DNA from: Brasilonema sp. CT11
Lineage (GTDB): Bacteria; Cyanobacteriota; Cyanobacteriia; Cyanobacteriales; Nostocaceae
DNA: 64,000 bases
Direction: 5' to 3'
Assembly: GCF_017982655.1 (NCBI RefSeq)
Contig: NZ_JABXYX010000004.1
Span: 76,998-140,997 of the forward strand
Shown here: positions 44,901-54,100 of the stretch, in pieces
Position numbering within the stretch: position 1 is the stretch's first letter
Layout of the letters: each line of letters opens with the position of its first letter
Notes under the pieces: generated by a model
Database searches by the model: none
The model's input: the letters and a program-made list of their open reading frames with translations, nothing else
Told to the model about the DNA's origin: nothing
Program-made: the position numbers and the translations under genes

Positions 44901-46784
44901 CAGTTGACACTTGAGAAATTTATCCCCAATCCCTTTAGCGATGAGCCGTATTCCCGCCTTTACAAAACAGGGGATTTAACACGCTACTTAAGTGACGGTA
45001 GCATTGAATTTCTCGGTCGTATCGATCATCAAGTCAAAATTCGCGGCTATCGCATAGAACTCCAAGAAGTTGAAAATGTGTTGTCCCAGCAACCTGGAGT
45101 ACAGAAAGCAGTAGTAGTCGCACGAGAAGACCAACCAGGTAATAAACGTCTAGTAGCTTATGTTGTACCGCAACAGAAAAACCTCGAATCATTACAGATA
45201 GCAGAAAATTTCTCAACAGACAAAGTAGAACTATGGCCATCTGTAGCTGAATACTATGTCTATGACGAATTACTATATTACGCTATGACCAATGACCATC
45301 GGCGCAACGACAGCTATAAAGTCGCCATTAATCAATTGGTCAAAGATAAAATAGTCGTTGAAATTGGCACAGGTAAAGATGCAATCTTATCTAGATTTTG
45401 TGTCGAAGGAGGTGCTAAGAAAATTTATGCAATTGAAAGAGACGAAGAAACCTGCCGCAAAGCAATAGCTTGTATTGAAAAGTTAGGTTTAGCAGATAAA
45501 ATTACAGTTATTCATGGAGATGCAACTTTAGTCGGTATCCCAGAACTTGCTGATGTTTGCGTCTCAGAAATTGTGGGAGCAATTGGTGGCTCTGAAGGAG
45601 CAACAGTAATTATTAATAATACTAGAAGGTTTCTCAAACCTAACGGGTTGATGATTCCTGAAAGAAGTGTGACTAAGATGGCTGCTGTTACTCTCCCAGA
45701 GCAAATATTGCACAAACCAAATTTTGCTGAAACACCCGCACATTACACCAAAAAAATCTTTGAGCAAGTCGGATATCCATTTGACTTAAGGGTATGTATT
45801 AAAAATTTCCCCCAAACAAATGTACTGTCCACTGTGGATGTTTTGGAAGACTTGAATTTCAATGAATATATTAGTCCAGAGTTTTCCCATACTGTTAAAT
45901 TTGAAATTCAAAAAAATGGGCGAATTGATGGATTTTTAGTGTGGCTGAATTTGCACACTATCACTGGAGAAGAAATAGATATTCTCGAACATGAACATTG
46001 TTGGTTACCTGTTTATTTTCCAGTGTTTGAACCAGGAATAGACGTTGAATACGGTGATGTCATCCAGGCAGTTTGCTCTAGAACGCTTTGCGAAAATCAT
46101 CTCAACCCAGATTATGCAATTAAGGGTTGTTTGCAGAAAAAAAATGGAGAAAATATTGACTTTGAATATGTCTCATATCACTATAAAAATAATTTCTGTA
46201 AAACCCCTTTTTATCAACGATTATTTGCTAACTATATAAATGCAAAAAACAATCAATCAATTAATTTAAATCAGTCTTTGAGGGCTAATCTTAAGGAACT
46301 CTTGCCTGACTACATGATACCATCCAACTTTGTTTTGGTAGAGAAACTGCCTTTAACACCAAACGGTAAGGTAGACCGTCATGCTCTGCCAAAACCAGAG
46401 TTAACTCTTCTAAATAAAGTTGATAATGTAATACCAAATACAGAATTGGAAAAAATTATTGCTGGCATTTGGCAAAAAGTATTAGCAGTAGAAAATTTAG
46501 GGATTTACAATAATTTCTTTGAGCTAGGAGGTCATTCGTTACTACTAGTAAAAATTCATCAGCAATTGCAAGAAGAATTGGATTTAGAACTGTCAATAGC
46601 TGATATGTTTAAATACCCAACTATACATAGTTTTAGCCAGTATATAAAGAATAAAAATCACCAAGAAGATACATCAAAACAAAATAATTTTCGCCGTCAA
46701 TCTTCCAATGAAAGCAAAACTTTCAGAAACCAACAATTAGAACTTAGACAGCAGTATCTTTCTCATAGAAAAGGTAAAAAATGA
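38973..46784 (+). CDS. NRPS1: TubC dock-C-A(Phe)-PCP-C-A(Tyr)+PRMT-like MT-PCP
   Basis: 2603 aa. Residues 1-55 are a TubC-type docking domain (NLTELLENLSAKNIELWIDG). Module 1: C with HHIVVD (197-), suited to accept a polyketide acyl donor; A whose ten code residues read DAWTIAAVCK, a Phe code; PCP Ser1060. Module 2: C with HHIVLD (1272-); A with code DASTIAAVCK, one change from the Tyr code DASTVAAVCK; PCP Ser2522. Between A8 and A10 of the second A, residues about 2070-2430 are a methyltransferase unlike usual NRPS N-MTs: VVEIGTGKDA (SAM loop) and SEIVGAIGGSE with Glu2199 and Glu2208 at the 9-residue spacing of the PRMT double-E loop. It probably methylates Tyr on N or O. Two in-frame repeat insertions lie in C2 and two in A2. 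No epimerase. The stop overlaps PKS4. Confidence 0.95.
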   Translation: MNLTELLENLSAKNIELWIDGDGLAYRGPQDVLTPELLAQIKQYKQEIIHILSQGTDNAVTYPLSHGQKALWFLYQSAPNSAAYNVSHAVKLVANLDIPALKQATQALVERHPILRTTFTTIDGEPMQMVRQNQQVCFSIQENFNWSQDNVINWISEASTHPFDLEYGSNLRLNLLINHTTIDTLATKEYVLLITLHHIVVDFWSLEIIISELRLLYEAITKGFEPLLPALNFQYRDYVKWSKQMLAGSEGEHLWSYWSKQLSGELPVLNLPTDRPRPAIQTYNGATHFFALDEKLHQNLIELAKKEGVTLYTILLAALQVLLLRYTNQEDILIGSAMVNRSHSEFEKIVGYFANPVVLRTDLSGNPTFQELLKRSRSCVLNALEHQDYPFPLLVERLQPVRDPSYSPLYQVGFAWDRSHQSEETSLMNSDELIVESIIPEVKGAAFDLTLIVLDLPGALKGTWNYNTDLFTPGTIERMALHFVTMLSGIVANPIERISQLPLLTQLEQQQLLVDWNDTHVDYLLDKCIHQLFEEQVERIPDAVAVVFENQQLTYHQLNCRANQLAHYLRSLGVGADGLVGICVERSLEMVVGLLGILKAGGAYVPFDPTYPIERLSFMLEDASVSVLLTQQQLVKNLPKHEAQVVCLDTDWEIISQSIQENCIDSVQASNLAYVIYTSGSTDRPKGVMVEHKGLSNLAQAQIQTFGVECDSRILQFASFSFDASIWEVVMALGSGATLYLGTKDSLLPGQPLIERLRNYSITHITLPPSALAVMPVEELLVLQTIIVAGEACSAELIKQWSVSRNFFNAYGPTEASVCATMTKCTHEDEKISIGKAIANTKVYILDKNLQPVPVGVPGELHIGGVGLARGYLNRPKLTQEKFIPNPFGVGCLYKTGDLAHYLPDGNIEYLGRIDNQVKIRGFRIELGEIEAALSQHKYVQTSCVIAREDNLGDKRLVGYVVAHQYCQLTMDQLRQFLKAKLPEYMVPSAFVILESMPLTPNGKVDRRALKAPDLHSKVKDKYVAPRTPIEELLTQIWAQVLKLEQVGIDDDFFTLGGHSLLATQLVSRIRNIFKVELPLRELFARTTVAEFAQKIQQLQQQSSELSAPAILPREKNAKLPLSFGQQRLWFLEQLQPNSSFYNVPIALRLVGTLSVAALVQSLKEIIARHEALRTNFITVDGQPTQIIREQGIESREQGAGGRKQGTVSIVDLQHLSTFVLSEVEVSKKEIALQQLVRQQVQRPFDLATKPLIRTTLVVLSETEHALLLCMHHIVLDGWSISVFVQELASLYNAYSINQPSLLAPLPIQYADFAIWQRQWLQGNVLQSQLNYWQQQLKDAPTLLSLPTDRPRPSVQSFSGAYQEFALSQKLTSGLTQLSQQQGVTLFMTLLAAFDTLLYRYTGVADIVVGTSIANRDRSEIEGLIGFFVNTLVMRTNLAGNPSFSELLSRVREMAMDAYTHQNLPFEMLVEALQPGRDLSHTPLFQVTFALQNAPISELKLTGLTVSPIKVETTTAKFDLTLSMENTTQGLVGVWEYNTDLFDASTIERIMGHFVILLESIIANPQQQISQLPLLSEVEQRQLLVEWNATQVDYPLDKCIHQLFEAQVERTPNAVAVVFENVQTRTFASLTYHQLNCRANQLAHYLKSLGVGADVLVGICVERSLEMVVGLLGILKAGGAYVPLDPDYPTDRLRFMLEDAQVSVLLTQQRLIDKLPEHQANLHFDSFRLRSRQVAQCKVCLDKVWEKIAQNNQDNPISEVRAFNLANVIYTSGSTGRPKGVMVEHRGLCNLAQAQIQTFGVDSDSRVLQFASFSFDASISEILMALGSGATLYLGTKDSLMPGKPLIEKLRDYSITHITLPPSALAVMPVEELPTLQTMIVAGEACPAELIKQWSVGRNFFNAYGPTEASVCATIGKATPKAIAKCTFDEKISIGKAIANTQVYILDKNLQLVPVGVPGELHISGVGLARGYLNRPQLTLEKFIPNPFSDEPYSRLYKTGDLTRYLSDGSIEFLGRIDHQVKIRGYRIELQEVENVLSQQPGVQKAVVVAREDQPGNKRLVAYVVPQQKNLESLQIAENFSTDKVELWPSVAEYYVYDELLYYAMTNDHRRNDSYKVAINQLVKDKIVVEIGTGKDAILSRFCVEGGAKKIYAIERDEETCRKAIACIEKLGLADKITVIHGDATLVGIPELADVCVSEIVGAIGGSEGATVIINNTRRFLKPNGLMIPERSVTKMAAVTLPEQILHKPNFAETPAHYTKKIFEQVGYPFDLRVCIKNFPQTNVLSTVDVLEDLNFNEYISPEFSHTVKFEIQKNGRIDGFLVWLNLHTITGEEIDILEHEHCWLPVYFPVFEPGIDVEYGDVIQAVCSRTLCENHLNPDYAIKGCLQKKNGENIDFEYVSYHYKNNFCKTPFYQRLFANYINAKNNQSINLNQSLRANLKELLPDYMIPSNFVLVEKLPLTPNGKVDRHALPKPELTLLNKVDNVIPNTELEKIIAGIWQKVLAVENLGIYNNFFELGGHSLLLVKIHQQLQEELDLELSIADMFKYPTIHSFSQYIKNKNHQEDTSKQNNFRRQSSNESKTFRNQQLELRQQYLSHRKGKK
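42538..42592 (+). repeat. In-frame GGGAGCA-type repeat inside NRPS1 C2
   Basis: Degenerate tandem heptamers (GGGAGCA, GGGGGCA) add about 18 residues (SREQGAGGRKQG) to the C domain compared with the matching C domain of NRPS2. Such heptamers are a known type of short tandem repeat in heterocystous cyanobacteria. Confidence 0.75.
42629..42653 (+). repeat. In-frame short repeat encoding LSEVEVS (copy in NRPS1 C2)
   Basis: The repeat core CTGAGCGAAGTCGAAGT, common in Nostocales genomes, adds VLSEVEVS to the protein. The same repeat is at the equivalent place in NRPS2 C2 (54775-54799). Confidence 0.75.
44138..44184 (+). repeat. In-frame repeat inside the second A domain of NRPS1
   Basis: TTCGACTCC...TTTCGACTTCGCTCAAGG is the reverse-complement form of the CTGAGCGAAGTCGAAGT repeat. 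It inserts about 16 residues (HFDSFRLRSRQVAQ) that the other A domains lack between A2 and A3. Confidence 0.65.
44716..44745 (+). repeat. In-frame HIP1-containing repeat in the same A domain
   Basis: GGCAAAGCCACGCCGAAGGCGATCGC-type sequence adds GKATPKAIA after the A5 motif. It is absent from the sister A domains. Confidence 0.55.
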
Positions 46785-49700
46785 CAATGAATTACGTTAC
46801 TAATAATTTTAACAATTCTGAAATAGCAATAATTGCTGTTGCTGGTCGATTTCCTGGAGCAAAAGATATTGAATCATTTTGGCAAAATTTGCGTGATGGC
46901 GTAGAATCTATTTCCAGGTTTACGGATGAAGAATTAATAAATTCTGGCGTTTCTCCAGATTTATTGAATAATCCTAATTATGTAAAAGCTAGCGGTGTTC
47001 TATCAGATATTGAATTATTTGATGCAAATTTCTTTACTTATAGTGCTAAAGAAGCTGAGTTAATAGATCCACAACAACGCCTATTTTTAGAATTGGCTTG
47101 GGAAGCAACAGAAAAAGCTGGTTATGACCCACAAACCTATAATGGTTTAATAAGTGTTTACGCTGGTGTGGGGATGAATAGGTATTTTCTCCACAACCTA
47201 ATTCCTCATCCTCAATTACTAAAAACGGTTGACCCTTTCCAATTAGGAATCTCCAACGATAAAGATTTCTTGTCAACACGAGTTGCATATAAACTCGACT
47301 TGACTGGTACTGCCGTAAATGTGCAAACAGCCTGTTCTACTTCTTTGGTTGCTGTTCACTTAGCTTGCCAAAGTTTATTAAATTGTGAATGTGACATGGC
47401 ATTAGCTGGTGGAGTTACTCTGGGCATTCCCCCAAAAATAGGTTATTTGCATCAAGAGGGAATGATTCTTTCTCCTGATGGACACAGCCGCGCTTTTGAT
47501 GCTAAAGCACAAGGAACAATTGCTGGTAGCGGTGCTGGTATTGTGGTATTGAAAAGATTAAAGGATGCGATCAGCGATCGCGACCACATCCATGCAATCA
47601 TTAAAGGTTCGGCGATTAATAATGATGGTGCAATGAAAGTCGGCTACACTGCTCCTAGTGTCAGTGGACAAGCAGCAGTTATTAAAGAGGCTCAAACTTT
47701 AGCTGGCGTAGATGCCGAAACAATTTCTTATATCGAAGCTCATGGTACTGCTACACCTTTAGGAGATCCAATTGAAATTGCAGCTTTAACTCAAGCTTTT
47801 AATCAAACTACAGATAAAAAAGGTTTCTGTGCTATTGGTTCGGTAAAAACCAACTTTGGACATTTGGATACAGCAGCAGGCGTTGCAGGTTTAATTAAAA
47901 CTGTATTAGCACTGCAACATAAAATGCTGCCTCCGAGTTTGCACTTCGAGATACCATCACCCAAAATTGATTTTGCTAACAGTCCTTTTTATGTCAATAC
48001 AACTCTGAAGGAATGGGAAACAAATAACACTCCTCGCCGTGCTGGAGTTAGTGCTTTTGGTATGGGAGGTACTAACGCTCATGTAATTTTAGAAGAAGCA
48101 CCTGTGTTTGCGCAGGGAGCAGGGAGCAGGGAGCAGGGAGCAGGGGGCAGGGAGCAGGGGAGAAATTATCAATTATTGTGTCTTTCGGCTAAAACTGCGA
48201 GTGCGCTTGAGAAGGCAACGGCTAATTTAATTACGCATTTGAAAACGCATCCTGAGCTTAACTTGGGCGATGTCGCTTATACCCTCAACAGTGGTCGCCG
48301 GAGTTTTTATCATCGACGGATGCTAGTTTGTCAAAACTTAGAAGATGCTGTCAATGCTCTTAGTAGTTTAGAGTCAAAACAAGTTTTTACTAATTATACA
48401 GAGATTACAGAACGGTCTGTTGTTTTTATGTTTCCTGGTCAAGGTTCTCAGTATGTCAATATGGCGCGGGAAATTTACCAAACCGAGACAGTATTTCAAG
48501 AACAAGTTGATTATTGCTCAGAATTTCTTAAACCCCTACTAGGGCTTGATTTACGTCATATTCTTTACCCCAGTGAGGAAAAGATTGATGAGGCATCAAA
48601 GCAACTTCAACAAACAGCCATTGCCCAAAGTGCTATTTTTGTAGTTGAGTACGCTCTAGCTAAATTATGGCAGTCATGGGGAGTGGAGCCACAAGGTGCG
48701 ATCGGTCATAGTATTGGCGAATATGTAGCAGCAACTCTAGCAGAAGTGTTTTCCTTAGAAGATGCCTTATCTCTGGTAGCAGCACGCGGACAGATGATGC
48801 AGCAACTTCCGACTGGAGCAATGCTTTCGGTTCCTCTGCCCGCAGACAAGATAAAATCCTTATTAGGGCAAGAACTTTCTATTGCAGCGATTAATCAACC
48901 ATCGCAGTGCGTAGTTTCCGGTTCAACAGCAGCCGTAGAAGCACTACAAAATCAGCTTGCTACTCAAGGTATTGAATGTCGTCGTCTGCATACTTCTCAT
49001 GCTTTCCATTCGCACATGATGGAACCAATCTTAGAGGCATTTGCAGAGCGAGTCAAAAAAGTTACTTTAAATCCTCCAAAACTTCCTTATATTTCCAACC
49101 TTACTGGTGATTGGATTACTGTCACCCAAGCTACAAATCCTGAATACTACGCTCAACATTTGCGTTCCACAGTGCTATTTGCCCAAGGTGTAGAGAAATT
49201 ACTGGCAACACCTGAGCAAGTTTTACTAGAAGTAGGACCAGGACACACACTAGCTACATTAGTCAAAAGACATCCAGACAAAGCATCCGCACAAACGGTC
49301 TTGACTTCGGTACGTCATCCTCAAGAAAAGCAATCCGATAGTCATGTTTTATTCAACACATTAGGTCAACTCTGGTTGACTGGGATCAAAGTAGATTGGT
49401 TTGGATTCTATACTCATCAAGAGTATTACCGTCTTCCTTTACCGACTTATCCCTTTGAACGCGAACGATATTGGATTGATCCCCCACAAAAAACAGCTTG
49501 GGGACAATTGCAAACCGTACCCACAACATCACAATTGTGGACATCGCTTACACAAGCAGGTCAAAACCAAGCAAGTGTTAGAAATGCAGAACTCAACGAG
49601 TTAACATATCAAGAAAACAGACAGTGCTTAGATCGTTTATGCACAGCCTACATAAACTCTGCACTCAAGAAATTAGGGGCTTTTAGCAATCCCGAAGAAA

Positions 49701-51085
49701 AGTATTCTTTGGAGAATCTATTGGCGCAATGCCATATTTCTTCCCGCTATCAGCAATTGTTTTCTAGATGGTTACAAATATTAGTGGAACAAGGACAACT
49801 ACAGCAGCAGGAGGAATTATTTACTGGGCTAGTGCCATGTTCACAACATTATATTAATGAACATTTAGAACAAGTCCGAGCGAGGTTCGCTTCTACATCT
49901 TTAGTAGATTTAGATTTAGTGCAACGCTGTGGTGAAAATTTAGCTGCTATTGTTGTTGGTGAACAAGAACCATTAGAGATTTTCAATGAACTGGTTTACC
50001 AAAAAGAAAACAAAGGTTCATCTTTAGAAGGGGAAAACAACGGTTCACATCCAGAATCTTCCTTAATTACTTACTACAACTCTATCTTGCGCTCAAGTTT
50101 GGAACAGGTGGTCAAGTCATTACCATCATCTGTTCACCTGAGAGTTCTAGAAATTGGTGCAGGTACTGGTGTGTCTACACAAGCATTATTACCTGTGTTA
50201 CCACTAAAACAAACCGACTATACTTTTACTGATATTGGTAGCGGCTTCCTGACTCAAGCCCAACAGAAGTTTAAGGACTATCCATTTGTCGAATATCGAT
50301 TACTAGACATCGACAAATCTCCAACTGAGCAAGGGTTTGAAAAGTATAGCTTTGATGTAGTCATAGCTTCTAATGTGTTGCACGCAACTCGGAATATAGA
50401 TCAAACACTCCACCATGTACGCTCTTTATTAGCTCCTGGCGGCTTCCTCTTACTGTGGGAAATAACTCAGCCGAAAATAGACTTTGATATCACTTGGGGT
50501 TTACTGTTGAAACCTTTAGACGATAAAAGACGTAACCCAGGTCAGCCTTTTATCATCAAAGACCAGTGGTTTGAAGCACTATACGCTCAAGATTTTGTTC
50601 AATTTGCCGCTTTTCCTGAAACTGATGCGTTAGAACATAAAATTATTATGGCTGTTGCTTCTGCATCAACCGCATTTAGCACAAAATCTCGGCAAAAAGA
50701 GACTGATCCCAAATCAGAGATTTCATTACAAAGAAAGCCGGATGTTTTTCAACCAGAAAAATTCTCTACACTCCACTCAAGACCTGATTTGCCCAATTCC
50801 TATATAGCTCCCCGTAATGAAAAAGAGCAAACAATTGCCGACATTTGGCAAGAATTATTAGGAACTAAACAGATAGGAATTCATGATAATTTTTTTGAGT
50901 TAGGAGGAGATTCTTTAATAGCTGTTCAGGTTATATCCCGATTACGCAAGACTTTTCCTATTCAATTAACTGTAGCAATTTTTTTTGAATGTCCCACAAT
51001 AGCTGAAATAGCACCAATACTAGAAAAAAAATCAAAACCAGATACCAACTTAGATGCAGATGAAAGAGAAGAAATCGCAATATAA
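46781..51085 (+). CDS. PKS4: KS-AT-cMT-ACP (no reductive domains)
   Basis: 1434 aa. The KS is of the type that follows NRPS modules (VQTACSTS, Cys185; EAHGTATPLGDP; KTNFGHLDTAAG). The AT has Ser644 (IGHSIGEY) and SHAFHSH, a malonyl type. The cMT shows [15 protein letters not shown] (GAGTG at 1126-1130) and NVLHAT, then a divergent C-terminal part. ACP Ser1378 in FFELGGDSL is PCP-like. With no KR or DH the beta-keto group should remain, giving an alpha-methyl or alpha,alpha-dimethyl gamma-amino-beta-keto acid from the upstream methyl-Tyr. The dimethyl-keto 'Ibu' unit of dolastatin 11/majusculamide C is a known analogue. A GGGAGCA repeat lies in frame between KS and AT (48112-48161). The start overlaps NRPS1 by 4 bp. 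Confidence 0.95.
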   Translation: MTMNYVTNNFNNSEIAIIAVAGRFPGAKDIESFWQNLRDGVESISRFTDEELINSGVSPDLLNNPNYVKASGVLSDIELFDANFFTYSAKEAELIDPQQRLFLELAWEATEKAGYDPQTYNGLISVYAGVGMNRYFLHNLIPHPQLLKTVDPFQLGISNDKDFLSTRVAYKLDLTGTAVNVQTACSTSLVAVHLACQSLLNCECDMALAGGVTLGIPPKIGYLHQEGMILSPDGHSRAFDAKAQGTIAGSGAGIVVLKRLKDAISDRDHIHAIIKGSAINNDGAMKVGYTAPSVSGQAAVIKEAQTLAGVDAETISYIEAHGTATPLGDPIEIAALTQAFNQTTDKKGFCAIGSVKTNFGHLDTAAGVAGLIKTVLALQHKMLPPSLHFEIPSPKIDFANSPFYVNTTLKEWETNNTPRRAGVSAFGMGGTNAHVILEEAPVFAQGAGSREQGAGGREQGRNYQLLCLSAKTASALEKATANLITHLKTHPELNLGDVAYTLNSGRRSFYHRRMLVCQNLEDAVNALSSLESKQVFTNYTEITERSVVFMFPGQGSQYVNMAREIYQTETVFQEQVDYCSEFLKPLLGLDLRHILYPSEEKIDEASKQLQQTAIAQSAIFVVEYALAKLWQSWGVEPQGAIGHSIGEYVAATLAEVFSLEDALSLVAARGQMMQQLPTGAMLSVPLPADKIKSLLGQELSIAAINQPSQCVVSGSTAAVEALQNQLATQGIECRRLHTSHAFHSHMMEPILEAFAERVKKVTLNPPKLPYISNLTGDWITVTQATNPEYYAQHLRSTVLFAQGVEKLLATPEQVLLEVGPGHTLATLVKRHPDKASAQTVLTSVRHPQEKQSDSHVLFNTLGQLWLTGIKVDWFGFYTHQEYYRLPLPTYPFERERYWIDPPQKTAWGQLQTVPTTSQLWTSLTQAGQNQASVRNAELNELTYQENRQCLDRLCTAYINSALKKLGAFSNPEEKYSLENLLAQCHISSRYQQLFSRWLQILVEQGQLQQQEELFTGLVPCSQHYINEHLEQVRARFASTSLVDLDLVQRCGENLAAIVVGEQEPLEIFNELVYQKENKGSSLEGENNGSHPESSLITYYNSILRSSLEQVVKSLPSSVHLRVLEIGAGTGVSTQALLPVLPLKQTDYTFTDIGSGFLTQAQQKFKDYPFVEYRLLDIDKSPTEQGFEKYSFDVVIASNVLHATRNIDQTLHHVRSLLAPGGFLLLWEITQPKIDFDITWGLLLKPLDDKRRNPGQPFIIKDQWFEALYAQDFVQFAAFPETDALEHKIIMAVASASTAFSTKSRQKETDPKSEISLQRKPDVFQPEKFSTLHSRPDLPNSYIAPRNEKEQTIADIWQELLGTKQIGIHDNFFELGGDSLIAVQVISRLRKTFPIQLTVAIFFECPTIAEIAPILEKKSKPDTNLDADEREEIAI
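48112..48161 (+). repeat. In-frame GGGAGCA tandem repeat in the PKS4 KS-AT linker
   Basis: Six to seven heptamer units encode QGAGSREQGAGGREQG. Reading stays open because the insertion is a multiple of three overall. It sits in a flexible linker, where it is probably tolerated. Confidence 0.8.
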
Positions 51086-51121
51086 ATAAAAAAACATTTT
51101 TATTTACGAATTAGCTGACGT

Positions 51122-51127
51122 GGAGGT
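51122..51127 (+). promoter_or_regulatory. Ribosome-binding site fixing the GTG start of NRPS2
   Basis: GGAGGT ends 9 nt before GTG at 51137. The ATG inside the spacer (51129) opens only a three-codon frame, so GTG is the start. NRPS2 is the only megasynthase gene here not coupled to its predecessor by overlap (51-bp gap). Confidence 0.75.
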
Positions 51128-51136
51128 AATGTTTCT

Positions 51137-54100
51137 GTGAATATTGAGCAATTAATAGCCGATCTTACTAAACAAGGTGTGAAGTTGTGGGTTGACGGTG
51201 AGCAGTTACGTGTTAATGCTCCCAAGGGAGTATTGACACCAGAAACTCGTGACTTATTAGCTAAAAATAAGGCAGAACTTATTTTATTGCTAAAAAATCA
51301 AAATGCAGATACTGCTACAGATTTACCCTTGATTAAAGCCGAACGTCCTCAGAACTTACCTCTGTCTTTTGCCCAAGAACAACTTTGGTTATTGAACCAG
51401 TTAGAACCAGACAACCCCTTCTACAACGAACAAGCAGCTCTAAAACTTCATGGTCACTTGAACATCGCGGCGCTAGAGCAAAGCCTCAACAAAATTATCT
51501 CTCGCCACGAAGCCTTACGTACCAACTTCCGCACCTTCAACGAGCAGCCAGTCCAAGTCATTGCTGACAGCTTAACTTTAAATGTGCCAGTAGTAGACGT
51601 TACAGAATTACCTGAAAGTGAAAGAGAAATCGCTTGTCAGCAATTAGCCACAGCAGAAACTGCTCGACCCTTTGACCTTGCTAGTTCTCCTTTAATCCGA
51701 GCTTCTGTAGCTAAACTGACAGAGGTAGAATACGCTTTGGTACTAACAATACATCACATCGTCTTTGATGCTTGGTCAATGGGCGTATTGATGGGCGAGT
51801 TAGCAACCATTTACTCAGCTCTGTGCAATAACTCGTCCCCAGAGCTACCCGAACTACCACTTCAGTATGCCGACTTTGCTATTTGGCAACGGCAATGGTT
51901 GCAAACAGAAGTACTCCAAACGCAGCTTAATTACTGGAAGCAACTACTCAAAAACGCTCCTACCTTATTAGAACTACCCACAGACAAACCAAGACCAGCT
52001 ATTCAAACTTACCGGGGTGCAACTCAATATGTAAAATTTTCCCATGAACTGAGCAAAGCCCTTGCTAATTTTAGTAGGCAAGAGGGAGCCACCTTATTCA
52101 TGACGCTGCTCGCAGCTTATGTTACCTTGCTTTATCGCTATACAGGCTCCGATGACATTGTAGTGGGTACGCCCCTTGCTAACCGCGATCGCTTAGAACT
52201 TGAACAGTTAATTGGTTTTTTTGTCAACACTTTAGTGCTACGTGCCGATTTGTCAGGCAACCCCAGTTTTCAGCAGTTGCTAAGTCGAGTGCGGCAGGTA
52301 ACGCTGCAAGCTTACACCCATCCAGATCTGCCCTTTGAGGAGTTGGTAAAAGTTTTGCAGCCACCACGAGATCTCAGCCATACACCACTGTTTCAGGTGT
52401 TGTTTGTCCTCCAGAATGCTCCCATATCTGAAGTAGATTTGGCAGGCTTAACTCTCAGTTCTTTGCCAGTAGAAGGTACAACTGCCAAGTTTGATTTAAG
52501 TTTATCAATGCAAAACACTGCAACCGGACTGGTGAGTGTGTGGCAGTACAATGCTGACTTGTTTGATGCTAGCACAATCGAGCGGATGAGTGGGCATTTG
52601 CAAACATTGCTTGAAGGAATTGTTGCTAACCCAGAGGAGCGGATTTCCCAATTGCCCCTGCTGACACCAGAGGAGCAGCATCAGTTATTAGTGGAGTGGA
52701 ATAATACTCAAGTAGACTATCCCTTTGATAAATGTATTCATCAATTGTTTGAGGAGCAGGTAGAGCGTACCCCTGATGCTGTGGCAGTTGTATTTGAAAA
52801 TCAACATCTGACATACCGTCAATTAAACTGCCGTGCTAACTCTTTAGCGCACTACGTCAAATCTTTGGGTGTGAAACCAGATACGCTGGTCGGTATTTGT
52901 GTCGAGCGTTCTTTAGATATGGTGGTGGGAGTGCTGGGCATTCTCAAGGCAGGGGGAGCTTATGTGCCACTTGACCCAGATTATCCTGCCCAACGCTTGA
53001 GTTTCATGTTAAAAGAAGATGCGGCTGTTGAAGTGCTACTGACTCAACACTATCTAATTGAGAAGTTGCCTAAACATCAAGCAAAACTTGTTTGTTTAGA
53101 TGAAGCCTGGTCAGAAATTGCCCAAAATAGTCAAAATAACCCAAGCAGTGGAGTCAAAGCTTTTCATTTAGCTAATGTAATTTACACCTCTGGCTCAACA
53201 GGTAGACCTAAAGGTGTCATGGTTGAGCATAAAGGACTATGCAACTTAGCTCAAGCTCAGATTCAGACTTTTGGCGTCAACTCTGATAGTCGCGTTCTCC
53301 AGTTTGCCTCTTTTAGTTTTGACGCTTCTATCTCAGAAATTTTAATGACTCTGGGATCGGGGGCAACGCTGTATTTGGGAACAAAAGACTCTCTGTTACC
53401 AGGGCAGCCATTAATTGAGCGATTACGGGATTATTCTATAACCCATATCACCCTACCACCATCGGCACTAGCTGTTATGTCACAAGAAGAACTGCCAGCA
53501 CTGCAAACAATAATTGTAGCTGGGGAAGCTTGTTCTTTTGAATTAATTAGGCAATGGTCTGTTGGTAGAAACTTTTTCAACGCTTACGGCCCAACAGAAG
53601 CTAGTGTCTGTGCGACTATTGCAAAATGCACCCTTGAAGATGAGAAAATATCTATTGGCAGAGCGATCGCCAACACACAAGTCTACATCTTAGACGAAAA
53701 TTTGCAACCAGTGCCTGTGGGTGTGCCAGGAGAGTTGCACATTGGTGGTGTTGGGTTGGCAAGAGGCTACCTCAACCGTCCAGAGTTGACACAAGAGAAA
53801 TTTATCTTCAACCCCTTTGGTTCTGGTCGCCTCTATAAAACCGGAGATAAGGCACGTTATTTACCAGATGGTAACATCGAGTATATAGGACGAATTGACA
53901 ACCAAGTAAAAATACGCGGCTTCCGGATCGAATTGGGAGAAATCGAAACAGTCCTGGGACAACATAGTGATGTGCGGGTATCTTGTGTCATCGCCCGTGA
54001 GGATAACAAGAGTGATAAACGCTTAGTTGCCTATGTGGTAGCACATCAACAGTGTACACCTACAATTAGTGAACTACGGCAATTCCTGAAAGCAAAGCTA

